A stretch of 17,090 nt of DNA, from assembly GCA_964541525.1 (NCBI GenBank), contig CAZIQF010000036.1, positions 1 through 17,090 on the forward strand. Direction: 5' to 3'. Positions 1 to 7,002 of this stretch are shown here, piece by piece. The notes under the pieces are model-generated. The model did no database searches. It was not told the DNA's origin and saw only the letters and a program-made list of their open reading frames with translations. Position 1 is the first letter of the stretch. The number at the start of each line of letters is the position of its first letter. The DNA comes from UBA1737 sp964541525 (GTDB taxonomy: Bacteria > Bacillota_I > Bacilli_A > ML615J-28 > CAG-313). The position numbers were made by a program, and so were the translations under genes.

Positions 1-22
1 TTTTAAGATAGGTTCTTATTTT

Positions 23-53
23 ATCTCAAAATCTCAAAAGATTTTACAGAACC
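23..53 (-). repeat. Left copy of intergenic inverted repeat with TTTTGAGA units
   Basis: Read on the minus strand, this stretch is GGTTCTGTAAAATC followed by two TTTTGAGA-type octamers. The 23 bases at 23-45 are the exact reverse complement of 17048-17070, and the match extends to position 53 with two mismatches. It sits just downstream of the end of the suf operon, in the same relation to its gene as the right copy has to the radical SAM gene. Confidence 0.8.
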
Positions 54-71
54 TCCATAAGTAATGGTTCT
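48..71 (-). terminator. Weak hairpin after the suf operon
   Basis: On the minus strand, AGAACC and GGTTCT pair around a 12-base loop, 18 bases after the sufB stop. The tail is not U-rich (GTAAAATC), so this is a poor intrinsic terminator. It may simply be part of the adjoining repeat. It is listed because it is the only hairpin at the end of the operon. Confidence 0.3.
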
Positions 72-89
72 TTTAATAGTATGATAATT

Positions 90-1505
90 TTATCCAATCG
101 AATCTTTCATTTCTAATTTGATTAATTGGTTAAGTTCTACAGCATATTCCATTGGTAGTTCTTTGGCAAAAGGCTCAATAAATCCCATAACAATCATTTC
201 TGTTGCTTGCGCTTCAGTTAAGCCTCTACTCATTAAATAGAATAATTGATCTTCATTTACTTTTGATACTGTTGCTTCGTGTTCTATGTATGAGCTATCA
301 TTTTCAACAATATTAGTTGGAATAGTATCGCTTGTTGATTCTTTATCTAAGATAATAGTGTCGCATTCAATATGTGATTTAGAGTTAGCAGCATTTTTTG
401 CAACCCGAACTGTTCCTCGGTAGTTGACTTTCCCACCACCACGGCAAATTGATTTGGAAATGATTTGACTTGTTGTATTTGGTGCTAGATGAATCATTTT
501 TGCACCTGTATCTTGAATTTGATTGCTTCCTGCAAACGCAATGGAAATGGTTGTTCCTTTAGCTCCTTCACCAGCTAAGATACATGCTGGATATTTCATG
601 TTTAATGCCGAACCAATGTTTCCATCAATCCATTCCATATGGCCCCCTTCTTGGACAAGGGTTCTTTTTGTTACTAAATTAATAATATTGTTTGACCAAT
701 TTTGGACAGTTGAATACCTACAATAACCATTTTTATTAACAAAAATTTCAACTACGGCAGCGTGAAGTGAATATTCTGAATATTGTGGTGCTGTACATCC
801 TTCAACATAGTGGACACTTGCTTCATCATCAACGATGATTAGTGTTCTTTCAAACTGTCCCATTTGTTCTGAGTTAATTCTAAAGTATGATTGTAGTGGC
901 TTTTCTAGTTTTACGCCTTTGGGAACATAGATAAATGATCCTCCACTCCAAACAGCAGTATTTAGTGCTGCAAACATATTATCAGTTGCTGGTACGACTT
1001 TGGAAAAATATTTTTGGACCAAATCTGGGTATAATTTTACAGCTGTATCAGTATCACAGAAAATTACACCTTTTTCTTCTAGTTCTTTTAATGTATTATG
1101 ATAAACAACTTCTGATTCAAATTGAGTTGATACGCCTGCAAAGTATTTTCTTTCGGCTTCGGGAATTCCTAATTTTTCAAAAGTGTCTTTAATGGCATCA
1201 GGTACATCATCCCAATTTTTTTCTGTTTTTTTACTTGATTTTATATAGTAAATATATTCATCAAAATTAATATTTGATAGATCCGGTCCAAATTTAGGCC
1301 AATTCATTTTGGCAAATTCTTTGTATGCTTTTAATCTAATATTTAGCATCCATTCTGGTTCTTGTTTCATGGCTGAAATTTTTCTTACTACTTCTTCATT
1401 AATTCCATATCCTGTATCATATACATTTTCAACTTCAGTATGAAAACCGTATTTATAATCGGTACCAACAATCTTATCTAGCTCTTTTTCTGAATCATTC
1501 TTCAT
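90..1505 (-). CDS. sufB: SufB, Fe-S cluster assembly scaffold subunit
   Basis: SufB is the core scaffold of the SufBC2D complex in the cytosol. It receives persulfide sulfur and builds Fe-S clusters for transfer to target proteins. The 471-residue length is normal for the family. The C-terminal half is the right-handed beta-helix core. Cys381 in SHIECDT and the EHEAT motif at 408-412 match the cysteine and glutamate reported as essential in E. coli SufB, and DQLFYLMSRGL near 419-429 is the family signature. I chose the ATG at 1505 because GAAGGAGA lies just upstream. The frame stays open to 1616, but that extension runs antisense-free through sufU and matches nothing in the family. The start overlaps the end of sufU by 11 bases, so translation is probably coupled. 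It is the last gene of the apbE-sufCDSUB cluster. Identity is very secure. Confidence 0.97.
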   Translation of the reverse strand: MKNDSEKELDKIVGTDYKYGFHTEVENVYDTGYGINEEVVRKISAMKQEPEWMLNIRLKAYKEFAKMNWPKFGPDLSNINFDEYIYYIKSSKKTEKNWDDVPDAIKDTFEKLGIPEAERKYFAGVSTQFESEVVYHNTLKELEEKGVIFCDTDTAVKLYPDLVQKYFSKVVPATDNMFAALNTAVWSGGSFIYVPKGVKLEKPLQSYFRINSEQMGQFERTLIIVDDEASVHYVEGCTAPQYSEYSLHAAVVEIFVNKNGYCRYSTVQNWSNNIINLVTKRTLVQEGGHMEWIDGNIGSALNMKYPACILAGEGAKGTTISIAFAGSNQIQDTGAKMIHLAPNTTSQIISKSICRGGGKVNYRGTVRVAKNAANSKSHIECDTIILDKESTSDTIPTNIVENDSSYIEHEATVSKVNEDQLFYLMSRGLTEAQATEMIVMGFIEPFAKELPMEYAVELNQLIKLEMKDSIG

Positions 1506-1938
1506 CAGATTCTCCTTCTTCTCCATGAATAATTGCTCCAGCTGCTCTCCACGCAAGGGTAGCACATTTTGCTCGTGGTGGAAAGTTATGAATATTGACA
1601 TATACGATTGCATCACCTAGGCGATCTTCGTTTTCTGGATAATTACCTTTGATTAATTCATAGAAATCTTCAATTATTTCATTTGCTTCTTTGACATCCT
1701 TGCCTTTTAGCGTTTCACTCATTACAGAAGCGCTTGAACAACAAATTGCACAACCTGTGCCAATATGCCTTACATCTTCAATTATGCCATTTTTAATATC
1801 TAATTGAATTGTTACATCATCTCCACATGAAGGGTTTTTTACCTTTAATGTTTTATATCCTTCAATTAATCCTTTATTACGAGGATAATTACGATGATCT
1901 TTTAATACTTGATTATATAAATCTTGAATATTTGACAT
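1495..1938 (-). CDS. sufU: SufU, zinc-dependent sulfur acceptor/scaffold protein
   Basis: SufU accepts sulfur from the SufS cysteine persulfide and passes it to SufB; in Firmicutes it takes the place of SufE. The 147 residues show the IscU-like fold signature. The likely zinc ligands are Cys38 and Asp40 (NPSCGDD), Cys63 (GTGCAICC) and Cys125 (AKCATLAWRA). The insertion between the second and third cysteine regions that separates SufU from IscU is present. The gene starts one base after the sufS stop, with AAGGAG inside the end of sufS. The acidic tail GEEGESDEE is encoded by the very bases that form the sufB ribosome site. Its TGA stop is the only TGA among 14 intact genes, and a TAA follows seven codons later. 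Confidence 0.96.
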   Translation of the reverse strand: MSNIQDLYNQVLKDHRNYPRNKGLIEGYKTLKVKNPSCGDDVTIQLDIKNGIIEDVRHIGTGCAICCSSASVMSETLKGKDVKEANEIIEDFYELIKGNYPENEDRLGDAIVYVNIHNFPPRAKCATLAWRAAGAIIHGEEGESDEE

Positions 1939-1939
1939 A

Positions 1940-3163
1940 TTACCACTCCTTAAAGTACTCTATTGCTTCTTTTAGTGCAGCAATGAATTTGTCACAATCA
2001 TTAAAATCATTATAGATATAGAAACATGCTCTTAACGTACCAACTGTATCTAACCATTTAATAATTAATTGAGCACAATGATGACCGGCACGAAGGCAAA
2101 TATTTTTTTCATCAAAAACGGTTGATGCATCATGTGGATGAATTCCATTAATATTAAATGAAATAATTCCTGTTTCTGTTGATTTATTATAGATTGTGAT
2201 TCCTTCTAAATCTTTGATTTGATTCATTGTATAATTAAGTAAGGCATCAGTATGGCGAATAATTTTGTCATATCCTAAATTTTCGATGTATTTAATTGCT
2301 TCTTTAAAAGCAATTGCTTCAGCAATTGGTGGTGTTCCTGTTTCAAACTTGTATGGTGCATCTTTCCATGTTGATTCATGTTTATATACTTCATCAATCA
2401 TATCACCACCAAATTCAATTGGACGCATCTTTTTTAATAGTTTATATTTTCCATATAAGATACCAAAGCCAGTTGGTCCTAACATTTTGTGAGCTGAAAA
2501 TGCTAGAAAATCACAATCTAGACTCTTTACATCAACCTTAATATGTGGTACTGCTTGAGCTGCATCAACAATCACGACAGCACCCACTTCATGTGCTAGT
2601 TTAATTATATCTTCAATTGGTGTAATATATCCCATAACATTAGATATATATGTTAATACTACGATTTTAGTTTTAGGGGTAAGAACTTGTTTAAAAGCTT
2701 CAACCGTAATGCGTCCTTCTGATGACAAAGGAATGTATTTTAATACCGCCTTTTTGGCTTTGCAAACATATTGCCATGGAAGAACACTTGAGTGATGTTC
2801 TAGTTCTGAAGTAATTACTTCATCTCCTTCGTCTAAGTTATCCATACCATAACTTTGGGCAACCATATTTAATCCATTCGAAGCACCTTTTGTAAATACA
2901 ATTTCTTTTTCTAAAGCATTGATAAATTTTGCAGTAAGAGTTCTTGCTTCTTCATATTCTAACGTTGCTTGGTAACTTAGTTTATAAACACCACGATTGA
3001 TATTTACTCCATATTTTTCATAGTATTCATCTAATTTATCGATGACTACTTGTGGTTTTAGAGAAGTTGCTCCACTATCTAAATAAACAAGATTAGGATT
3101 GTTTGTTAAAACAGGGAAGTCTTTTTTGACATTTAGTAATAATTCACTATTTTGGTTATTCAT
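1940..3163 (-). CDS. sufS: SufS, group II cysteine desulfurase
   Basis: SufS is a PLP enzyme that removes sulfur from L-cysteine, leaving alanine and an enzyme persulfide handed to SufU. The 407-residue length is typical. His123/His124 (ELEHHSS) stack on or near PLP, Asp200 (VDAAQAVPH) binds the pyridine nitrogen, Lys226 (SAHKMLGPTG) is the Schiff-base lysine, and Cys363 in RAGHHCAQ is the catalytic cysteine. The usual HHCAQPLM is HHCAQLII here, a mild change. The start has AAGGAGG about 9 bases upstream. Only 17 bases separate it from sufD. The fold-type I architecture and genome context make CsdA or a kynureninase-like reading unlikely. Confidence 0.97.
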   Translation of the reverse strand: MNNQNSELLLNVKKDFPVLTNNPNLVYLDSGATSLKPQVVIDKLDEYYEKYGVNINRGVYKLSYQATLEYEEARTLTAKFINALEKEIVFTKGASNGLNMVAQSYGMDNLDEGDEVITSELEHHSSVLPWQYVCKAKKAVLKYIPLSSEGRITVEAFKQVLTPKTKIVVLTYISNVMGYITPIEDIIKLAHEVGAVVIVDAAQAVPHIKVDVKSLDCDFLAFSAHKMLGPTGFGILYGKYKLLKKMRPIEFGGDMIDEVYKHESTWKDAPYKFETGTPPIAEAIAFKEAIKYIENLGYDKIIRHTDALLNYTMNQIKDLEGITIYNKSTETGIISFNINGIHPHDASTVFDEKNICLRAGHHCAQLIIKWLDTVGTLRACFYIYNDFNDCDKFIAALKEAIEYFKEW

Positions 3164-3180
3164 AAGTGGTTTCCTCCTTT

Positions 3181-3870
3181 TTATAAGTTTTCGATAAACT
3201 TTTGATTAATTTCTAATTTTAAAGTTTGATCTTCAATTTTATCTAATAATGGTTTAATAAAACCTAAAACAATTAGACTAGAAGCGGTTGCTTCTTCTAA
3301 TCCTCTACTCATTAAATAAAATAGATCCTCTTTGCTAATTGAGCCGATCGCTGCAGCATGATTGGCTATTACATCATATTCATCAATAAATAAATTTGGC
3401 ATGGCTTTTATCTTGGCTGATGCCGATAATGTTAAACCTTTTGCCTTTTGCATAACAACTGATTTTTTAGCACCTTTAACGATTCTAGCATTATTATTTA
3501 AAACCATGCTTGCTTCATCTTTCGCAATTGCATAGTTTAAAAAGTTACTTGTTGTTTCTTCTTCTAAATGGTTAATCATTATATTACTTGTTAATTTAGC
3601 ACTTTTACCTACTAATAAAACATTTAATACTTCAACGTTTGCTGATTTTTCTTCTAAAGTAATTTCTTGATTTAAGATTGTATCGTGATTACTTGTTACA
3701 ACGTTATAAACTGCAAGATTAGCGCCTGCTTTTAAGTTAGCGTTTAGATTATATGTAATATCCGTATTCCCTTCATTAAAAACAATTAATGTTTTGGTTT
3801 CGCCTGCTTTTAATTCTAGATTTAATGTTTGATTACTTGTACTAAATCTTTCGATTAAGACTTCGTTCAT
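3181..3870 (-). CDS. sufD: SufD, short form lacking the N-terminal region
   Basis: SufD is the partner of SufB in the SufBC2D scaffold and helps iron entry. This copy has 229 residues, against about 420-440 in E. coli or Bacillus subtilis. It contains the second part of the beta-helix core and the C-terminal helical piece, with NHAAAIGSISKEDLFYLMSRGL at about 170-191. His171 matches the functionally important histidine (His360) of E. coli SufD. The DLFYLMSRGL stretch is shared with SufB of this operon, showing the paralogy. The ATG overlaps the sufC TAA by one base (TAATG), and no open frame extends upstream, so the shortness is not a wrong start. The gene has no internal stop and sits in a conserved operon, so I infer it is functional. 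The assignment rests on the C-terminal motif and position. Confidence 0.9.
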   Translation of the reverse strand: MNEVLIERFSTSNQTLNLELKAGETKTLIVFNEGNTDITYNLNANLKAGANLAVYNVVTSNHDTILNQEITLEEKSANVEVLNVLLVGKSAKLTSNIMINHLEEETTSNFLNYAIAKDEASMVLNNNARIVKGAKKSVVMQKAKGLTLSASAKIKAMPNLFIDEYDVIANHAAAIGSISKEDLFYLMSRGLEEATASSLIVLGFIKPLLDKIEDQTLKLEINQKFIENL

Positions 3871-4706
3871 TATTTATCACCCTTATTTGTTGTATCTTTA
3901 ATCGCACAAGTTCCTAAGATGTTAGAATTGATATTTGGTCCTTCATCTAGATCATTTATTCCTAATTCATCTTTTAACCAGTCATAACCTTCTTCATCAA
4001 CTTTTTTCATCAATTCAAGGCCACCTGATTTGACAATTTTACCATTCATTAAAATATGTACATAATCAGCATCGATATAATCTAATAATCTTTCATAGTG
4101 AGTTATAATTAATGTTCCAAATTCACTTGATTTCATATTATTAACATTCTCACCAACAATTCTTAAGGCATCAACATCTAGTCCTGAGTCAATTTCATCT
4201 AGAATGGCAAATTTGGGACGTAGTAATTTCATTTGTAAGATTTCATTACGTTTCTTTTCACCACCAGAGAATCCTTCATTTACATAACGATGTGGTAAAT
4301 CTTCACGCATTTTTAATTCTTCACAGGCTTTATCAAGTGCTCGAATAAATTTGATTAAAGGTAGTGTTTCTCCTTCTTTGAGTCTTGCATGCATTGCTGT
4401 TTTGATAAAATCAGAGTTAGTTACTCCAGTGATTTCGCTTGGATATTGCATTGCAAGAAAAAGTCCTTTTCTACTTCTTTCATCAACAGTCATTTTTAGC
4501 ACATCTTCACCATCTAATAAGATTTGTCCTTTAGTTACAGTATATTTATAATGTCCCATAATGGTAGCTGAAAGCGTCGATTTACCAGTTCCATTAGGTC
4601 CCATAATCACATGAAACTCACCAGTATTTAATTCTAAATTAACCCCTTTTAAAATTTCTTTTCCTTCAACACTAACATGTAAATCAATAATTTGTAATTT
4701 TGACAT
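3870..4706 (-). CDS. sufC: SufC, ABC-type ATPase of the SUF scaffold
   Basis: SufC is the cytosolic ATPase that dimerises on SufB and SufD and drives the shape change needed for cluster assembly. It is not a transporter. In order it shows Walker A GPNGTGKS (36-43), Q-loop Gln87, signature FSGGEKKR (146-153), Walker B with Asp170-Glu171 in AILDEIDSGLD, and the H-loop His203. The SufC-type ELKMREDLPHRYVNEGFSGGE spacing supports SufC over generic ABC proteins. At 278 residues it carries a tail of about 20 residues beyond the usual YDWLKDELGI ending, with no recognised role. The ribosome site is weak (AGAGAAAAG), and the gene starts 22 bases after the apbE stop. It is probably read from the apbE promoter. 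Confidence 0.97.
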   Translation of the reverse strand: MSKLQIIDLHVSVEGKEILKGVNLELNTGEFHVIMGPNGTGKSTLSATIMGHYKYTVTKGQILLDGEDVLKMTVDERSRKGLFLAMQYPSEITGVTNSDFIKTAMHARLKEGETLPLIKFIRALDKACEELKMREDLPHRYVNEGFSGGEKKRNEILQMKLLRPKFAILDEIDSGLDVDALRIVGENVNNMKSSEFGTLIITHYERLLDYIDADYVHILMNGKIVKSGGLELMKKVDEEGYDWLKDELGINDLDEGPNINSNILGTCAIKDTTNKGDK

Positions 4707-4728
4707 ATACTTTTCTCTACTTTCTTTT

Positions 4729-5790
4729 CTATATTATTTGAAATTCTTGATCAGTTAATTGAATATTGATGTTACCAACAATATATATTTCTTTATTTTT
4801 GGTCACGAAAATCCCCTGATATGATGTTGTTTGCAAATAATTAGTTCCAGCAACTAACCCCATCACAAAACATTTCGTTGATAAATAATCGCACATTACA
4901 CCTTGATTTCCTAAAATGGTTACGGATAACAAATCATTATCAACTGGATAACCGGTTTTCGGATTTAGGATATGCGAATATTTAATTTCATCAACGATAA
5001 TATAACGATGAGTGCTAGCTGATGTTACAACATTCGTGTTAGTTGCATATATATCTAAAATCGTTTTTGATGCATCAAGTGGATTTTCTAAACTAATAAA
5101 TAACTCTTGATTCTTTTCTTGATACTTAAGACTTTGACCATGAACATAGACATTACCACCTAAATTGATTACAAAGAAGTTAATTGCTTTAGTTTGTAAA
5201 TAAGTTGCAATCAAATCACTAGCATAGCCTTTAGCAATTGCTCCAAAGTCAAGAAGTGTTCCCTCACTTTGTATATAAACTGAATCATTGTCTATCACAA
5301 TTTTATCAATCCCCATTGTATTTCTTGCAGTTAATATTTCTTCTGTTGTCGGAAGTTTACAATTATTTGCATATATGCAATATTCAGCTTGTTCCGATAT
5401 ATTCCAAACCTTACTCAAAGCACCAATGGTTATATCAAATGTTTCACCATCTGATAGTTCTTTTGCTAATTTTAGTAAATCCAAATAAGTATCACTTACT
5501 TTTGTTTGATAAAATTGATTATTTAAATCAGTTTTTCCAGCATTATTATTAATGGTATTGGTAAGTGATTCATCTTTGCCAAATAAATCTTCCATTTTTT
5601 GTAAGATGCTTTCAATATCTTGCTTAATATCAGTTAAGTCGATATCTTTAGTTGTTTCAACTGTTACATAACTGATTGTATTTAAATATCCATAGTAATT
5701 AAATGTTGTAAATTGAGGACTATTTCTTTTGCAACTAGTAATTAATATAATTGTCATTAATAAACTAATTATTAAAACTAATTTTTTCAT
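4729..5790 (-). CDS. apbE: ApbE, FAD:protein FMN transferase lipoprotein
   Basis: ApbE uses FAD and Mg2+ to attach FMN covalently to a Ser/Thr of redox proteins outside the membrane, such as Rnf/Nqr subunits or extracellular electron-transfer proteins. The 353 residues begin with a lipoprotein signal with lipobox LITSC (Cys20). Family motifs follow: GAIAKGYASD (183-192), INLGGN (208-213), HILNPKTGYP (273-282) and the Mg2+ site D301-YLS-T305. I chose the second of two adjacent ATGs (5790), because GAGGTG would sit only one or two bases from the first. It lies directly upstream of sufC in the same orientation. No flavinylation target motif (Asp/Ser-Gly-Ala-Ser/Thr) was noticed in neighbouring proteins, so its substrate is elsewhere. 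TAG stop. Confidence 0.93.
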   Translation of the reverse strand: MKKLVLIISLLMTIILITSCKRNSPQFTTFNYYGYLNTISYVTVETTKDIDLTDIKQDIESILQKMEDLFGKDESLTNTINNNAGKTDLNNQFYQTKVSDTYLDLLKLAKELSDGETFDITIGALSKVWNISEQAEYCIYANNCKLPTTEEILTARNTMGIDKIVIDNDSVYIQSEGTLLDFGAIAKGYASDLIATYLQTKAINFFVINLGGNVYVHGQSLKYQEKNQELFISLENPLDASKTILDIYATNTNVVTSASTHRYIIVDEIKYSHILNPKTGYPVDNDLLSVTILGNQGVMCDYLSTKCFVMGLVAGTNYLQTTSYQGIFVTKNKEIYIVGNINIQLTDQEFQII

Positions 5791-5808
5791 CATTCACCTC
5801 ATTATATT

Positions 5809-5817
5809 ATTATACCA
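5809..5817 (-). promoter_or_regulatory. Extended -10 promoter of apbE-suf
   Basis: On the minus strand TGGTATAAT is a perfect extended -10 (TGn plus TATAAT). No good -35 hexamer lies 16-18 bases upstream. The predicted transcript would start near 5802, giving a very short leader that is mostly the ribosome site GAGGTG. No other promoter is evident before sufC, so it probably drives the whole cluster. Confidence 0.6.
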
Positions 5818-5968
5818 AATTTTACATTTTATAGCATTAAAAATGGTAAATTTGTTTTAATTTAATAAATATATGGTTTTAATCTGTTTTATACATTGTT
5901 ATATATAAGAACAAAATGATTTTTTTAAATCATCTTAGAAATTAAACTTTAGTTTTATATAAAGCATT

Positions 5969-5992
5969 AAATCAAGTTGTTTAACTTGATTT
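5969..5992. repeat. Hairpin flanking the left end of the TIR element
   Basis: AAATCAAGTT and AACTTGATTT form a perfect 10-bp inverted repeat around GTTT. It abuts the left end of the small TIR element at 5993. No T-run follows on either strand, so it is not a clear terminator. It mirrors the hairpin outside the right end (6183-6203). Confidence 0.7.
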
Positions 5993-6182
5993 GAGACTGT
6001 TGACAAAGTCGAATGTCAACAGGATTGTTTTTGTAATGAAATATTTTTTATAAATTTATATAAGAATAGTTAAAATTTTCGTGAAAATATTATAATTTAC
6101 TATAAATTCTTTTAAATAAAAGAATTAATGTAAAAAAGCCTATCTATGCTAATAATAGCTAGATAGGTTTGTCAACACTCTG
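5993..6182. mobile_element. MITE-like or IS-remnant element with imperfect terminal inverted repeats
   Basis: The ends ATTTGAGACTGTTGACAAA (5989-6007) and TTTGTCAACACTCTGAAAT (6168-6186) are inverted repeats matching at 17 of 19 positions, enclosing about 190 bp. Inside the left end the motif repeats as a tight inverted pair, CTGTTGACA and TGTCAACAG (5997-6022) with an 8-base loop. The right end carries an intrinsic terminator (6132-6170) directly joined to the terminal repeat. The interior is very AT-rich and has no open frame. Ends of the TTTGTCAACA type next to a terminator hairpin resemble, from memory, termini of IS1182-like elements, so this could be an internally deleted, non-autonomous derivative. 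No clear target duplication is visible. The alternative is a coincidental set of regulatory palindromes. Confidence 0.5.
6132..6170 (-). terminator. Intrinsic terminator of the lipoprotein/membrane operon
   Basis: On the minus strand CCTATCTA-GCTA pairs with TAGC-A-TAGATAGG (one bulged base) around a 4-base loop, followed by CTTTTTT. This is a strong rho-independent terminator about 40 bases after the 6208 stop. It lies within the right part of the TIR element, so the element may be supplying it. Confidence 0.85.
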
Positions 6183-6203
6183 AAATTGCCATTATGGCAA
6201 TTT
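6183..6203 (-). repeat. Hairpin directly after the 6208 gene
   Basis: AAATTGCC and GGCAATTT form a perfect 8-bp stem with loop ATTAT, four bases after the stop codon. On the minus strand it is followed by CAGAGTG, the end of the TIR element, rather than by a T-run. It could be an old terminator whose T-run was displaced when the element inserted. Confidence 0.65.
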
Positions 6204-6207
6204 AATT

Positions 6208-7002
6208 TTAGTAAAGAGATAGATTAGTTCCTACATATACCCACATACTAACAATCACATTATCTCTTACAATTAAATAAGCATTTTCTACTACTTCTAA
6301 TACTTCATCAATTGGATATTGTTTTACTTCACCAATACAAATCCAACCAGTGCTTGCATTATAGTAAGTATCTGCTTGCTTATTAATTTGAATTAAAGTT
6401 TTGTTTCTAATTTCAACCCCAGTGGTTAATACTTTGATTTTAGCCTTTATGGCATTTGTTGGAGTTTTGATCTTTTTCTTAAGCCAAATTGATCTAGGGA
6501 GCAATCCTTTTAAGCCGACTATTTCTTGGGTATTTGGGTTTATTTCTAATCCTGCAAAGCCAATTCCGATTGTCATTAATGCATAATCACTGTCTGGAAA
6601 ACCTAAAGATGATTTATCTTGATTATAATTAAATGTTGGAAGAGAATCAATTGGATTGGATTCGACTTTGACTTTGATTTTATCACTTTCCTCAAATGTT
6701 TTAAAACTTTTGCGGTGTTGTAAGAATTCAACAATTAGTTCAGTTTCTTTTTCATAGCTATAAAGCATTTTAGTTTTTTGTTTTTTAGCAAAATAACTAT
6801 TATACCAACTTGCAATTGGAAATAAGATTAATACAATCAAAAAACCAATAAATAATCCCCAGGTTAAATCGCTAGATAGACATTTAATAATAATTACGAC
6901 AATTATAAAAATACCAGAAATAATTGTATTAATAATTGGTGCTAATTTATTCGGTTTATTTTTCTTTAAATCTTCTTTAATATTATTACTTGCATTAGAC
7001 AT
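6208..7002 (-). CDS. Unknown two-helix membrane protein with soluble C-terminal domain
   Basis: I do not recognise this 264-residue protein. A charged, Lys-rich N-terminus (1-20) precedes two close transmembrane helices at about 22-41 and 47-66. A roughly 190-residue soluble region follows, probably cytosolic given the positive residues at both ends of the hairpin. The soluble part has alternating hydrophobic strands and a motif-like PDSDYALMTIGIGFAGLEI near 136-154, suggesting a mixed or beta fold. It ends in a hydrophobic strand pair (ENAYLIVRDNVIVSMWVYVG). Its ATG overlaps the end of the preceding lipoprotein gene by 8 bases, so it belongs to a three-gene operon with two small lipoproteins and may work with them at the membrane. 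A strong terminator follows. Confidence 0.8.
   Translation of the reverse strand: MSNASNNIKEDLKKNKPNKLAPIINTIISGIFIIVVIIIKCLSSDLTWGLFIGFLIVLILFPIASWYNSYFAKKQKTKMLYSYEKETELIVEFLQHRKSFKTFEESDKIKVKVESNPIDSLPTFNYNQDKSSLGFPDSDYALMTIGIGFAGLEINPNTQEIVGLKGLLPRSIWLKKKIKTPTNAIKAKIKVLTTGVEIRNKTLIQINKQADTYYNASTGWICIGEVKQYPIDEVLEVVENAYLIVRDNVIVSMWVYVGTNLSLY

Noticed and set aside
1506..1616. N-terminal extension of sufB up to 1616
   Set aside because: It lies fully inside sufU in another frame, matches nothing in SufB, and a good ribosome site precedes the ATG at 1505.
5794..5870. FMN riboswitch or other leader element before apbE
   Set aside because: The predicted leader is only about a dozen bases, and the upstream A/T-rich sequence shows no riboswitch-like conserved core.
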